NCBI RefSeq assembly: GCF_030272615.1
Contig: NC_081406.1
Span: forward strand, 167,755,521-167,819,520
Source of the DNA: Cryptomeria japonica
Taxonomy: Eukaryota; Streptophyta; Pinopsida; Cupressales; Cupressaceae
DNA length: 64,000 bases
Direction: 5' to 3'
Made by a program: the position numbers and the translations under genes. Below the pieces are notes generated by a model, which ran no database searches, had not been told where the DNA came from, and saw nothing but the letters and a program-made list of their open reading frames with translations. The number at the start of each line of letters is the position of its first letter. Position 1 is the first letter of the stretch. This document shows, one piece after another, positions 47,701 to 60,302 of this stretch.

Positions 47701-47858
47701 TATTGATGCTTGAGTGTAAGTTCATATTTGTAATTGTTAATTTTATTATTCCCAAAAAGGATAGGCCAAGTGTATTTTGTGATGTGTATTTTATGGTGTA
47801 ACTTGACACTTGTGATGTGTGTGAGCTGGCAAATGGCATGTCCTTAGGAGGGAAAATG
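44710..47858. other. Unclassified repeat-derived block inside C2, no gene
   Basis: 3.1 kb without a supported gene. A run of 16 G is at 44991-45006. The minus strand around 46000-45600 looks like an LTR/leader (A-rich, 'accctaaaag' words). The part from about 47190 looks like a plus-strand 3' end: it closes with a purine-rich 'aggagggaaaatg' directly before the TGTAACCC start at 47859. The frames of 60-104 codons show no domain. Confidence 0.4.
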
Positions 47859-50800
47859 TGTAACCCAATGCATTTTCAAATATGTTGTTGTGGTCCCAAA
47901 ATATAACTTGGTTAGAGAGCCATTAGTTTGGTCAAATCAAGTTTGACCCGTAGACAAACTTTAGGTGGGTTTTTTGGGGGTCAAACTAACTCCTAGGGTT
48001 GAGTTTAGGTCACTTTTGAAGGCCCATATGATATACCTATGGGTAAGGGTCATTTTTAGCCATGTGACCACTCACATGTGATTGTGGAGTCACTTCAAAA
48101 GTGGGTTTTCCAAGATGGACGAAAATTGAACTTTTTGAATATTGACTCTTGGGTAGACAACCTTCATTTTTGGTGTTTACGTGCACTTCCCCATCTTGCT
48201 ACCACTTTTTTTAGTTTCCATTTCTAGAAACCATGTAATAGGTTGGGAAGACCAACCTATGGGAACTCACATCATTTCCAAGGAAGTTGGAAAGTGTGAG
48301 GAGAGCCTACATAGGGGAGATTTTCAAACTTGGGACTTTGATCACCCACTCTCCAATCTTGGAGACAAGTTTTGGTATTGGATTTGGAAATTTTTAGAAG
48401 TAGAATTTTGGCTAAGTAAGAAGATTGTAAGGGAATTATGCAGCTCTTCTACAACATACATTTTATAGCAAGAGTAAAGGTTGGTGTTAATCCTTCCCAA
48501 GTAGATTAGTTGCATTCATGTTATGTGATGGTAAAATTTGAAGTGTTGTGAAATGAATATATTCTATGTTCTTGAAACTATGTTTTTGGAATTTCTTTTA
48601 GTTATTTTCCTTTGGATTTTTCTTTTTGTTTGTACATGGGAGTCAAGACTAAACTCACCCTTGGGAGGGAAGAGTAGTCTTGGGGTGGAGGGTTTTAGGA
48701 CAATCTAAGGGTGTAGAGTCTCTCTTCTTGGAAGAGAGGGATAAACAAGGTTTAAGTGCCTTGCTGCTATTTGTTATTATATATAACATATGGGGGTCAT
48801 AAGGGGAGTTTGTCTTGAAGCCTTGAGGTTCATAAAGATTGTTTTGGTCATGTGAGAGACCAAGTAGATGGATCCTTTTAGCCTTGTGGAGGCATTTGGC
48901 TATCAATGGTTTAAATGCAGTTCTCCCTTTAGATACTTGGTCCACCTTCACCCCATTGTTTTGAGTCACTTGGTGACTCTATGCAAGCCTTGGGTTGGGA
49001 GCTTATTGTTGAAATGATTTCTTTGTAAAATCTGATTTCTTGTATTTTTGTTTGAGTATGTGTGTAACTTGTTTGGCCCTTGGTTCTCCTAGCTTAGGGG
49101 TGGCCTCTAGTAGGCTTAGGTTGGGAGGTGAGCCTTCATGGTATAGTACCTCTCTTCATTTGAACTCATTAGACTCATATTTTATTATTGTTTGTTTTAG
49201 TGGATACATTATCATGATGTGTTATTCAGACTTATATGACATTATTTCATGCTTTATCTGGATATGAGATGCATAATTTATTTGTAGTATTTCAGTACTT
49301 GTGATTTATGGCATTTTATGGATTATTGCTATGTACTGACACTATACTTTATTTATGCAATGTGGAATTATATGTTGAGTGTTTGCGAGTGTATTGGATG
49401 CAAGGGGACGATTTTCCTTCACTCATTTTGATGAGACAGGGAACGTCGCGATTCTCCTTCATCAGTGTGTATGTCGTGTCTTCTATATTATATATATGAA
49501 TGTGTGGTTCGGTGATGCAGGATATTGCAGGTACAAGTACCAGGTAGGTACAGGGTATCGTCTCCACCTGGCTTCACAGGTCTGAGCGTGCCTTATATTT
49601 TCTGATGGAAGTGGAGGAGGTAGTAGTTGACCCTATTTTACTTAGTTACACTCTTGTGAGTGTCGTCGGTTGGTCTTCCTGTTAGTTTGTTCGACCTTCG
49701 TATTTTGTCGTTCGATCTTTTTATGAGTCTTTGCCTTGGGTTTGCTCAGTTTGTGTGTTTAGTAGTTTTAATTAATTAATTAAATTTATGGAGTTATCTC
49801 ATAATTGGTATTTTTGGAATTATGTATTTTATGCATTGAGATTATAAATTTAATTAATTAAAAGAAGTTATTAAATTAAGTTGCAAGCTGCATGATATTA
49901 GAAATATATTTTATTTAAATTTTAGTGAAAAATAAATTAGATTAATTTCATTTATTGTTTCCTAGAATTTTAAATAAATAAAAGAACAAAAGAGTAAATA
50001 AATGAATAAATAAATGAATAAAAGAATTAATTAGAATTAAAGTTTTTCTTCAATCTCTTTATTTAGAAAATTAATTAATTTGCATGAGAAAATAAAAGAA
50101 AGAAAAATGATTTTTAATTATTGCATGTGAACTTATTTCTTTGTTAAGAAATTAGAAAAGAAAATAAAAATTGCTTTTATTACTAAAATTAAATATTAGG
50201 GTTTTTGGAGGAAAAAGATATGCAACCTAGAATTTTAGTTTAAAAAGGGAATAGGTCTTCATTTTAGGGGTGACACAGGAAACGGGTCAGGAAATTTAGG
50301 TGAAGAGAAATTTTATTTGGAAGCTTGTTGAAGGATTAGGGTTCTTCTACAAAATTTCTTCCAGCAAAGCTATACCAGGTTGGGTGGCTTCTTTTGATTG
50401 TTGTTTTAAATAAATTAATTCTATTTCTTCTATCATTCTGAATGATGTGTGTGTTAAGATGGTTGTCAAATCTAAAATCCTGTCTGATTATTTCTTGTTC
50501 TTGGCTAAAGTCCATTTCTGAAGTTAATTTCTAGTTTATGGAAAGAAGTTATTTCCTGGGTGTTCGTAGATTAAATTTGGAGAAAATTGTGAAAAGTTAT
50601 TATGGCAAATTTTGCCAAGATTTTTATTGTGCATGGAAATTGCAAGATTTGGGAGGAATGGGATTTACCAAAGAAATCATTCCCTCTTGTTTGATTTTTG
50701 TTTTGATTTTTGGCTATGGCAGTCCTTTTTAATAGTTGTGTATCTCTATGATATTATTAGTTATTATAGAAATAAATTTAACCATTAATTAAATTTATTG

Positions 50801-52881
50801 TGTTATTAAAGTTAAGGGAAATTATTTTATTATATTATTTTGGAGAAATTATGTAATAATTAATTTCCCTGGAAATAAATTCTGGTTGAAAATTAAATTT
50901 ACTAGTTTTTAGGTTATTGTGAATTTAAAAAAAAATTTTAAAAATTAAAAATTAAAAATAAAATTAAAAAAATCTCTGTTAATTCAATTTTGTTGAATTG
51001 AATTAATTAAAAATAATAATTAAATAAAAAAAATAAAAAATAAATTTATAATTGCGGTTTTATTTTAATTTTTATTAAGTTAAAAAAAAATTATATATAT
51101 ATATATATATATAGTATTTTAGTTGTTTTTTTTAATTATGTTATTTTGGAAATAAAGTATTGCATAATTATTGGAAATAAAAGTTATTGCAAAATTAGAT
51201 CTTTATTTTATTATATATTTTTAATGTGATATAATTATATAATATTATATTCGAAGAATATATATTTATGTAATTATATTATACTATTATATATAATTTG
51301 GAATTTGGAATTTAATTTAGATTATTGATATAATCTAATCGGGTTTATTTATAAATTAATCATGAACATATAATTAGGGGGTTAATTTTTATGTAATTTT
51401 ATTTAACCTTATTGGACAAATGACAACATTGATTTCCTTGTATTAATATAGTTGTATTTTCTTACTTTCTGGAAAATCTTTAAATTGCAAGTATTTTATG
51501 TTTTTGGTTGTTTTAAGAAAAGATTGCCTGTATTAGGATCTTGAGTAAATGGTGTTTATAGTCAAGCTTAATTTCATTGCAATTCTGGTTGAATTGTCAT
51601 TGTGTCCTATGTTGTTATATCTCCTTGGTCAGGTGTCGTTGTATAACCTTATTGATGTGAGCCATTGTGTGTTTTGTCCAAATGGTCAATCTTGGGTTAG
51701 TGATTATGTATCTTTCACCTGTGGTTTGTCAGGATTAGTTATGGCTGTTTGTTTCACCATAGAGTTCTCGTAGAGAGACCTTGCCTATTAGTGTCCTATG
51801 AGAGAGAGTGACTTTCAAGCGGGGGCTGTGCCCGAAGTGGATGACAGGATAACCCGTCGAAAGTCAGTTAAAAAGTGATAACATAATAATTGAATTGGGA
51901 TGGGTAAATATTAATTAAGATAATGTGCCTTGTGCATAGGTGAGTGCTAGTACAGGGCTCATAATGTTGCGAGAAGGCCTGGAATGGCAAACTTACCACC
52001 TTGTCTTCGCAAAAGGATTGGTAGGGTCCGCATGAGACTTAGTTGGAACCGGAGGTTCGGGAGAGGCTACCAGGATAATCCAGGATGGGGGCTGGGACCT
52101 ATGGAGGTTGTACCATCGTATCCATCTTAAGCTATGTGATGACACTCTCTCCTTTGAGTCACTAGTGTTTTGTGAGTTGAGTTACATGGATGTTTGCGGA
52201 GTCTTATAGTTCTTTTGTACTTGTCTTACTTTGCTTGCTTGAGGGTTTTCTCCTATCTCCTAGCACGGTGGGGTGATTCCATTTTGGGATCACATGGTCG
52301 GGTGGTAGTGCCACTTCCCATTAGATGTTCTGGATTGTATCTTCAAGCAAGGAAAGGCTTCGCTGGTGTTCCTTGGTTCGTGGTTCATGTACCAGCTCAT
52401 GTTCGTGATCTTTGTTCAGTTGAGACCTTGTGGTCATTGTATCAATCTTTTATGTAACCTTGATATTGTAACTTTGTAATCCGTGGTGTTATTGGAAGCC
52501 ATGTATTTATGGATATTGTAATATTGGATCATTGGAATGTATGTTAATTCAGTTGCTTGATATTTTGTATATACGATCTATGGGAAAAAAATTGCTTTGG
52601 AATACTTTGATTCTTTCATTATGGAATTTAGATGTATATGTGTAGTTTTTATTTTAAGCATTTAATCTTCCTAATTAGATGGACAATTGGATTAACCATG
52701 GTGTTAATATAATTTACGAATTAATCTTTGTTGGTTACCCTTAGGAAATCATATGTTAGACTTCCGTTGTGTTGTTAAATGTGCTATTGTTATAATTAAT
52801 GCACTTAATCTTTAAAAAAAAATTATTACACCCTTTTAGTTGCCTAGTTGTATTGTTTTCCTTTAGGGTTTCTGGTGGGGC
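47859..52881 (+). repeat. Putative long gypsy-type LTR (L), truncated by K
   Basis: Starts TGTAACCCAATG after a polypurine-like tract. About 5 kb of non-coding sequence follows, including very AT-rich DNA (49760-51400, with a TA run near 51090-51112) and a more GC-balanced part (51770-52110) with 'gctgtgcccgaagtggatg'. Long LTRs of this size are known in plant gypsy elements. No second copy is present and no right end is certain, so this is a tentative call. The frames in it (for example 48181-48468) have no recognisable domain. Confidence 0.35.
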
Positions 52882-53333
52882 TGTTGGTGTAAATAAATAT
52901 TCATTATGGATATTATTACACTTTACTTAAGTTAACTTAGGATAATGCATCTCTTCATAGTTTGGATTTGAGACACTTAGGGAAGTGTGCACATAGGGAT
53001 AGAGCTTGTAGGAGAAATTCCACCTTTTGTGGTCTTATTTTGCTATTACACTCCACATTCGGTGGGTCATCCACCTCTTGTGGAATATTATATTATTTCT
53101 CCTACCTACCCCTAGTATTTCTTACCTACCCTTGTTTCTCATTGAGCCACATGTCATAATTGTGTGCTCGTACATCCATATGGCCTTGCCTATATAAGCA
53201 GGCCTATATTCATTGTATTGGTTAATCTAGTTGATCATTTGCATATTGATGAGAATACAATTTTGTTCTTGTCATTCTATTGTCTCTCTTTTTATGCTTT
53301 TCATTGTGCCCTTGATCTTGGCAAAATCCTACA
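52882..53333 (+). repeat. 5' LTR of K
   Basis: 452 bp, TGTTGGTGTAAATAAA...ATCCTACA, immediately followed by the primer site. TATATAAGC at 53191-53199 is a good TATA box. It lacks the 'ttttccacgtaaaa' block of the other copia LTRs and is shorter, so K belongs to a different copia lineage. Confidence 0.85.
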
Positions 53334-53346
53334 TGGTATCAGAGCC
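53334..53346 (+). other. Primer binding site of K
   Basis: TGGTATCAGAGCC, exact initiator tRNA-Met complement, directly after the LTR. Confidence 0.92.
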
Positions 53347-54851
53347 ATTAGGGCTTCATTGATTGGTTTTTGGAGACATCGTGGAAGGCTTCTATTTTTG
53401 GATTTGAGGAACTGTGCTTTTTGGAGGCATCTTGGAGCGTTTTCGACCTCACCATCACGTCCGGGAGGCCGTTTCCATAAAAATCGAGTATAAATTTGAC
53501 CATTTTTTGTGAAAATCAATTTTGGAGGGTGGAGGAATCTTTTGCCCAATTTGGGCAGTATGATACGGAATTTTCGGATCTATAAAAAAAAAAAAAAATT
53601 ATTTTTTTTTCTCTGAAAATCTTTTCCAGCTTTTGAAAAAAAATTTAAAAATTATATCTAAAAGTTTTTGTTTCAAAAAAAAAAGAAAAAATAAAAAAAA
53701 ATCTTTTTTGGGGGGGGTCCGCAGACCCCCACCCCATGCTCTCCATACCTGCGTGTGTTGCAAGCTCTGTAGGTTATGCCGAACATTGCATCCACCGTCG
53801 CCGCTGCTGTATTCTGCCCAGCCTTCATGTCATCTCCTCCGCATAGCTCCCGTGCCCAACCACCCACCGTACCATCGCGCAACCACCCGATGTGCCTCCC
53901 TGTCGACCCGTGCCTCCCGTCGGCCCCATCGCTTCCACCGTCGGCCCCTTCGGCTCTCGACCTCGGTCACTCCTCCACCCGACACCTTCACCTTCGATAG
54001 TGCTTACCCTCCCACCGACAGTTATTTAAACCAGCGGACCTGCGCCCGCCACGTGGCAGGCGGCCACTGGCCCACGGTCAACATCCGTACACCAGTTCAT
54101 CGCCCAGTCACATAGTGCCAAATCAGCTTGTCCGTATGGTACAGATGCCACGTAGGGGGAGATGAAGTTTTTGTGACAGCTAGATGGGCGTCAAATTTAA
54201 GCCCATCATTTGCTGACATTAGCACCACATCAGCAGATTTTTTAAATTTTTTGACCCCCTCTTCATTGAGCTTTTCAGTTTTGCAGTTCAACTTTGAAAG
54301 GCCATATCTTGCTCATTTTTGCTCCTTTTTTGGTGCAATTTTTTTTGAAATGGGCTAAAATTTTGTGCTCTTCATAGTGGTGTGGTTATTTTCTGATTTT
54401 GGTGCATAGTTTTCTCAGAATTTTTGGATTCTCTCAGCTGTACCTGTCCAATCCTCAATTCTGCAACTTCAAAGGCCTCGTTTGAGCTCATACGACCTCC
54501 TTTTCAGGTGCCATTTTTGTTGAAAGTGCATTTTTTTTCATCTACTTTCATAATCTATGATTAGATTTCAGATATTTTGAGTGGAAGTTGTACTTTCAGA
54601 TATTGGTCTTATTTGGCCTATTAGGTACTTGTAAAGTGCTTGGATCTTAGTTTTAGATCTCTTGCATTATTAGTTTGAGTCTCTTTTGGCCTTATTGAGG
54701 TAGTTGTAAAATTGAAATCAGAAGCCCACTTTGCCATTTTTTGCAAGTGGCCCATTGTATACGCACTAAGTATAAAGTGCCAAATCATCACTTTTGGGGG
54801 GGTGTCTTGTGTGATTGTGCCTCTCTTTGTGCTCTTTTATTTTTTGTTGCA
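53347..54851 (+). other. K leader, 1.5 kb, with a GC-rich island
   Basis: Unusually long for a copia leader. From about 53710 to 54110 base composition changes to GC-rich with many CpG (ccgtcgccgctgc, ccgtcggccc), although the rest of the window is AT-rich and CpG-poor. The frames there (53776-54000, 53633-54115 +, 53673-53882 -) are composition effects without known domains. Confidence 0.6.
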
Positions 54852-55850
54852 ATGAGTCCTCATAAATTTCTACCTTTAACTCCACATAATTATGCATCAT
54901 GGAAAATTAAAGTATGGAGCAAATTAATGGAAAAGGGTCTCACGCATTACATAGATGGAACAATAGCAGCACCACCTGATCCTAAGGCCGATCCTAATGC
55001 TTAGTTAGAATGGCTCACAAAGAATTGCATGGCTCTTGGAACTTTGCGCAAGTATGTATCAGATGACCTCATTTTTCACATTGAGAAGTGTACAACAATC
55101 AAAGAGGCTTGGGATATGTTTCAGAAATTGTATGGTCAAGTTGATGAAATCAGAGGTTACAAAATTGACAATGAGCTCACCAACTTGGATCCCAAGAGTT
55201 TTGATACAATCCAAGATTATATCACCAAAGCAAATGAGCTAAGAGCAAAGCTTAAGGATTGTGGAATTTACAAAAAGGATGCTCAGTTGATATTCAACTT
55301 GTTGGACAAGCTTGCACCAGAATATGCAGTATTTGTGTCTAGCTTCCAAACTCATCGTTTGACAGTGGGGAGTTCCTATGTTATGCCTTCATTTGATGCT
55401 TTCATAGAAATGTTGATATTGGAACAATCTAAGTTGTTGAACATGGGACTTCTCAAGTCTTCAAAGTCCAAGGCTTTGGTGGCTAATCAAGGGAATCAAG
55501 GAAGTCAAGGCAAAGATTCCAACAAAAAGAAGAAGCACTCTAAGTCTAAGCCACAATAGGAAAAAGGACAATCATCCTCTCCATCACAAGGCAATTTTTC
55601 ATCCTCTTCCAAGAAGGGGACACCACCTAAGAAGGATAAACCAACTTGTGCATATTGCAAGAAGTATGGTCATGATGAGCATCAATGCCACACAAAGCAA
55701 GTTGATGAGTTAACTAATCTTCTTAAGAAAAACAACATCAACTTATCATCCGCCTACACAAAGAAGGATTCATCTCCTTCCTCTTCCTCACATTCTAAGG
55801 GAAAAGGGCAAGCATTTGTGGCTACAATAGGTTCTTCACAACAATGGATA
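54852..55850 (+). pseudogene. K gag (UBN2-type) with zinc knuckle, two stops
   Basis: ATG at 54852 (MSPHKFLPLTPHNYASWKIK); the motif NYASWKIKVWSKLMEKGL is the classic copia Gag N-terminus. A single reading frame runs to the protease with only two TAG stops (55002-55004 and 55557-55559), each at a CAG-like position. The body has KEAWDMFQKLYGQ and ITKANELRAKLKDCG. Lys/Ser-rich linkers flank the knuckle CAYCKKYGHDEHQC (55647-55688). Less decayed than D or C2, so probably a younger insertion. Confidence 0.9.
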
Positions 55851-56171
55851 CTTGACTCGGGTGCCTCATATCACATGGTTTCTACAAAGGAGCAGTTTTC
55901 TTCATTGAAGCCATCTAAGGTACCTCACATTTACATAGGTGATGATACACAAGTAGAGGTTGAAGGGAAAGATTCAGTTGACATGGATGATGGAACATTT
56001 GAGAATGTTCTCTATGTTCCTAACTTGTCTACTAACCTTCTCTCTATCTACCAAATCACTCACTATGGGAATGGGGAAAAGGTTGAGTTTACACCAGATT
56101 CAGTTGTGGTAAAGGAACTTGATGATGATGCCTTGGTAGCAGTGGGACAAGTCAATGACCAAACCAGATAA
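55851..56171 (+). pseudogene. K protease, truncated
   Basis: In frame with gag. The active site DSG is at 55854-55862 (LDSGASYHMVST), followed by VLYVPNLSTNLLSIYQI, the normal end of copia protease. It stops at 56169-56171, just as the sequence switches to C2. Confidence 0.88.
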
Positions 56172-56187
56172 TAACATCTATAAATAA

Positions 56188-57100
56188 TGTCAAGAAGGAA
56201 AGTAGACAAAATGAACATTCAAAGGAAAGGATTATCAATCTACCAAATTTATGGATTTGGTACACACTTATCTATGTAGTCTTACCAAAACAAGGAGCAT
56301 ACAAGGTGAGAGGTATTTCATGTTGTTAATTGATGATTACTCTAGAATGACTTGGGTTGAATTTTTAAGAGAGAAGTTAGAAGCATTAGAGAAATTCAAG
56401 ATATTCAAGGTAAGAGTTGAGAAGGAAGTTGATAGAAAAATTAAGTGTTTGAGGTCCGATAGAGGAGGAGAATTTATCTCTGATGAGTTTAAAAGTTATT
56501 GTGAAAAATATGGCATTAGAAGATAGTTATCTTTCCTTGGACACCACAACAGAATGGTGTGGTGGAGAGAATGAATCGAACTATACAAGAGGCAGCCCAA
56601 ATAATGATAAAAGGAGCAAAAATATTGGAAGTCTACTAGAGAGAAGCAATTAACATAACAGTGTACACTCTTAACAAATTTCTATATCGAAAGAAATAAG
56701 GGAAGACATCATATGAGCTTTAGCATGGTAGAACTTCAATAGTGAAATATTTTAAAGTATTTGGAAGAAAGTGCTATATTCAGAGAGATAAGGATAATCT
56801 TGGAAAATTTGGCAATAGAGTAGATGAAGGCATATTATTAGGATACTCAATAAGGAGCAAGGCATACCTGTGTTACAACAAAAGATTGAACAAGATTGTT
56901 GAAAGTGCAAATGTGAAGGTCGATGAAGGCACTTCAAAAGACTTTGAGAAATTGGCAACATATGAATTTGATGAGTCTGCTGACAAGAAAATGGAAGAGG
57001 AGACCAAAGATGAAGAGAAAGAAAAGGAAATTCAGTATGCTCCAAAATCTACATCTAAAACCCCAAGATATATACAAAAGAATCATTCAGTGGATTAGAT
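56188..57100 (+). pseudogene. C2 integrase, broken
   Basis: Resumes at the end of the pre-integrase Zn motif (CQEGK at 56188). The core follows: MDLVHTYLC, LIDDYSRMTWVEFLREK (first Asp), CLRSDRGGEFISDEF (second Asp), then a stop at 56524-56526. A neighbouring frame has the 'PQQNGVVERMN'-like end with Glu retained (about 56545-56580). The C-terminal part at 56742-57098 has GRKCYIQRD and DEGILLGYS, then an acidic linker. It is related to D's integrase. Confidence 0.85.
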
Positions 57101-58655
57101 TATTGGAGATAAGAATAGAGGAATTATCGCAAGAAGAAAAACAACTCAAGAACAAGTTTTGTTATGTCTATTATTCAAGACTGAACCAAAAATAGTACAA
57201 GAAACTTGCAATGATCAAAATTGGGTGAAAACAATGAGAGAAGAATTGGATCAAATTGAGAAAAATTAGACATGGGAACTAGTTTATAGATCAACAAACA
57301 AGAATGTAATAGGAACAAAATGGGTATTCAAAAACAAGCTGGGTGAAGATGGAAAAGTTGTGAGAAATGAAGAAAGATTGGTTTGCTAAGGTTACACATA
57401 GGTTGAAGGTGTTGAATTTGAGGAATCATATGACCCTATTGCCCAGATGGAGGCAATCAAGATGTTTTTGGATTTTGTAGCTTTTAAGGATTTTAAAGTT
57501 TATCAAATGGATGTAAAATCAACATTTCTGAATTGAGAGCTAAAAGAAAAAGTTTACATTGAACAACCACAAGGATTTAAATTGAGAGATGATTTGAACA
57601 TAGTTTGCAAATTGAAGAAGGCTTTGTATGGATTGAAACAGGCTCCTAGAGATTGGTATGGAAGGCTAGATAAGTATATGATTGATCAAGGTTTTCAAAA
57701 AGGATCCACTAACAGTAATCTTTACTTTAGAACTAAATCAAGTAAAATCTTAATTGTTGTAGTGTATGTTGATGGCATAATATTTGGAGGAAATGATGAT
57801 ATATCTAGAAAGTTTTCTAGTGAGATGCAAAAGGAGTTTTAAATGTCTATGATTGGTAAGTTAATTTTTCTTCTTAGTTTACAAGTTAATCAAAATAGTA
57901 AAGGAATCTTCATTTCTCAGTCTAAATATATCAAGAAATTTTTGAAGAAGTTTGGCTTGGAAAATTCCAAACTGGTGTGACTACCTGATGCAAGTTAACC
58001 AAAGATCATAAATCCCCTAAAGTAGATGCAAGTCAGTATAGATCGATGATTGGAGGAATGCTATATCTAACTGCTACCAGATTGGATATCATGTATGCAG
58101 TTTGTTCAGCAAGAACCAAAAGAATCACATGTTGTGGTAGAAAAATAATTTTTAGATATCTAAAAGGAATAGAAGAGTTTGGCTTCTGATACCCTAGAAA
58201 TTCAGTTTTCATATTGACAACCTATATAGATGTAGATTGGGCAGATGTGTTGATGACATGAAAAGTACAAGTGGTGGGGCATTCTTTCTTTTCTCTTGAT
58301 TGGTTGCTTGGTCAAGTAAGAAGTAGGAATTTATGTCTCTATTTATAGGTAATGAAAAATATACCGCGACATCTTCATTTTGCACATAGATACTATGGAT
58401 GAAATAGACATTGAAGGATATCGGTGTACTATTCAATGAACCCATCTCAATTATGTGTGATAACACCAGTGCAATAAATATCTCTAATAATATAGTACAA
58501 CATTCTTAAAAAAATAAAATCTATTTAGTATCACTTCTTGAGGGTTAAAGTGTTGGACAATAATGTAAGACTTGAATATGTACCTACAAAAGAGCAAATT
58601 GCAGGCATCTTCACTAAGGCATTGTGTAAGGATACTTTTGAGTATCTCTGATAGA
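57101..58655 (+). pseudogene. C2 reverse transcriptase and RNase H, broken
   Basis: RT carries IGTKWVFKNKLGEDG, QMDVKSTFLN (followed by a stop), KKALYGLKQAPRDWYGRLDK and the catalytic box YVDG at 57765-57776, where the second Asp of YVDD is lost. A stop ends the frame at 57840. The rest is scattered over frames: SKYIKKFLKKFGLENSK, RLDIMYAVC, YIDVDWAD, and finally VPTKEQIAGIFTKALCKDTF near 58590-58640. The loss of the second catalytic Asp makes this RT inactive regardless of frame repair. Confidence 0.85.
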
Positions 58656-58910
58656 ATTTAGGGGTATTACTCCTTCCTAGTTTAAACCGATGTACATTTG
58701 AATATGCATTGGTCTAGTAAATTGTCTGAATATTCTTATCTAGACTAATGCTTGGGTGCTTCCTCATAGGGAAAGAAAGGTATGTTTCATAAGGGAACTT
58801 ATGCCCACCTTTGTGCTTGATGTCAAAGGGGGAGAGAGTTCTATGTGAGAGATTATGATTGTGTGTTTGTCATTTTGATGGATGTTTCCATCAATGACAA
58901 AGGGGGAGAT
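58656..58910 (+). other. C2 3' untranslated region and polypurine tract
   Basis: About 250 bp with no gene. 'caaagggggagat' at 58898-58910 abuts the LTR. A similar 'caaagggggagagag' is near 58826. Confidence 0.7.
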
Positions 58911-59857
58911 TGTTAGACTTGTATTGATGTTAAACCCCATGATCTGGTTAGGACGGATATAGTTTATTGAGCAAGAATCAAAGATAGGTATGTATGTGAT
59001 GTTGATGATTGATGTTTTAGGAGATGTGCTTCTTAGAATGTTCAATGCTCTGGAAGATATGTTATAGTTGATATTTGGTGCTATTTTGGGTATGATTTGA
59101 TCCAAAATTTGAGGATGATTAACAACATTTTGTGTAGCACGTTGGTCATATTTTGGGTCTGATATTTGTGATGGACGTAACATGTTGATTTGTACTATGA
59201 AGTACATTGTGGTATGGTCTACTTCTGATTCCCTTCCACCACCAGAATGTTTAGTGTTGACCTATTTCAAATATTTGTCTTGGCTAACTTAGAAGATTAT
59301 GGTTCTTGGAGACAATATATATATGTGGATGATTTGAATGAGTTAGTGTGGAAAATTTATTGGAAGATATGTGAGACTTAAAGAAAAAATCCAATTGATA
59401 TGTGAATTGATGTGTGAAGTGTGTTGTTATTGATAGCCATCGAAAGCAGTTCCAGTATTGCAAACTATGGTATAGTGGTGGATTATCTTTTCTTTTCTTC
59501 TTCCTTTGATACTGATCCTTTCTAGGCAGTGAGCCCTCTAGTAATGAGCCTTTCTAGGTAGTGAACCCTCTGACAATGAGCCTCTTAGCAATGACCCATC
59601 TTTTGTAAAAATCACCTTAACCGGTGACACTTTAACCAGTGTTATATATTGAGAACTAACATTCTCTATGATTTTTCCCTTCTTGGGTTTTCCATGTAAA
59701 ATCTAGTGTCCATTGCTTGATATATTTTGTGCATGTGCTTTCATGTTATATCTGATTTAATTAAATCTGTTGGTTTCTCTAGATCTGTTAATGAATTAAA
59801 GGAAGGTTTAATTTTTCAACTGATTCACCCCCCTCTCAGTTTCCTGAGTATTCAACA
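58911..59857 (+). repeat. 3' LTR of C2
   Basis: 947 bp, TGTTAGACTTG...TATTCAACA; partner of 42762-43687. The ORF at 58764-59207 (-) overlaps the LTR start and is not supported. Confidence 0.9.
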
Positions 59858-59862
59858 ATGTT

Positions 59863-60239
59863 AATATGATCCCATTTGTCCATCCTTCACCTAATCCTAG
59901 GGAGGAAGTTCAATGAAAATATCCAAGATTAAAAATGCTAAAAAAAATGATGGTTCACGTTCTATTCCTATTAGAGATCCTATTTTTATTAATCTTGATG
60001 AAGAAATGGATTATAATGTTGTTCATGATAGAAATGTTGATGATAATGATTCCAATTATGAATATGAACTTGTTGATGCTAACAATGATTTATCTAAACA
60101 ATTTTCAAAATCATTAATACTAGCTCCTGGTAGAAAACAAAGTGACTCATCATTAGAGCATGGTTCTTATTTGGAACTTGTGGTAGCTCCATCTACCATG
60201 CTCAAAGTTTCTCCTCTTGCATCTTGTCCACCTTTCTAA
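59863..60239 (+). pseudogene. G terminal coding fragment, unknown
   Basis: G continues after C2's duplication. A 108-codon frame from 59913 (MKISKIKNAKKNDGSRSIPI) is rich in Asp/Asn, with DPIFINLDEEMDYNVV and SYEYELVD-like acidic runs. A neighbouring frame just before it reads FVHPSPNPREEVQ. It is the last coding-like part of G. No domain is recognised. It takes the place where RT should be, so G lost pol before these insertions or never had it. Confidence 0.45.
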
Positions 60240-60300
60240 AATAATACTTAGCAAGATTGGGAGGTGGATGATTTTATTTATTAGCTTCATTCATGCCATA

Positions 60301-60302
<2 letters not shown>

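Larger units (their letters stand above)
52882..56171 (+). mobile_element. Element K: 5' half of another Ty1-copia retrotransposon
   Basis: 5' LTR, primer site, long leader and gag-protease are present. The copy ends abruptly around 56165-56185, where C2's pre-integrase sequence begins. The 3' LTR and pol are missing. A deletion that removed K's right half together with part of C2 would explain the junction. Confidence 0.8.
42762..59857 (+). mobile_element. Element C2: Ty1-copia retrotransposon with its middle replaced
   Basis: LTRs at 42762-43687 and 58911-59857, exact 5-bp duplication ATGTT (42757-42761, 59858-59862), a primer site after the left LTR and a purine tract (caaagggggagat) before the right LTR. 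Gag lies at the left, integrase to RNase H at the right. The gag end, protease and pre-integrase are missing, and about 11.5 kb of other repeats lies in their place (about 44.7-56.2 kb). Confidence 0.9.

Noticed and set aside
48181-48468. 95-codon open frame in L
   Set aside because: No domain and no conserved partner; lies in a probable LTR.
51090-51112. TA run as a possible origin or matrix attachment site
   Set aside because: A simple TA microsatellite in AT-rich DNA; nothing specific supports a functional site.
53633-54115. 160-codon Arg/Pro-rich open frame in K's leader
   Set aside because: Overlapping frames on both strands are all open because of GC-rich composition; gag clearly starts later at 54852.
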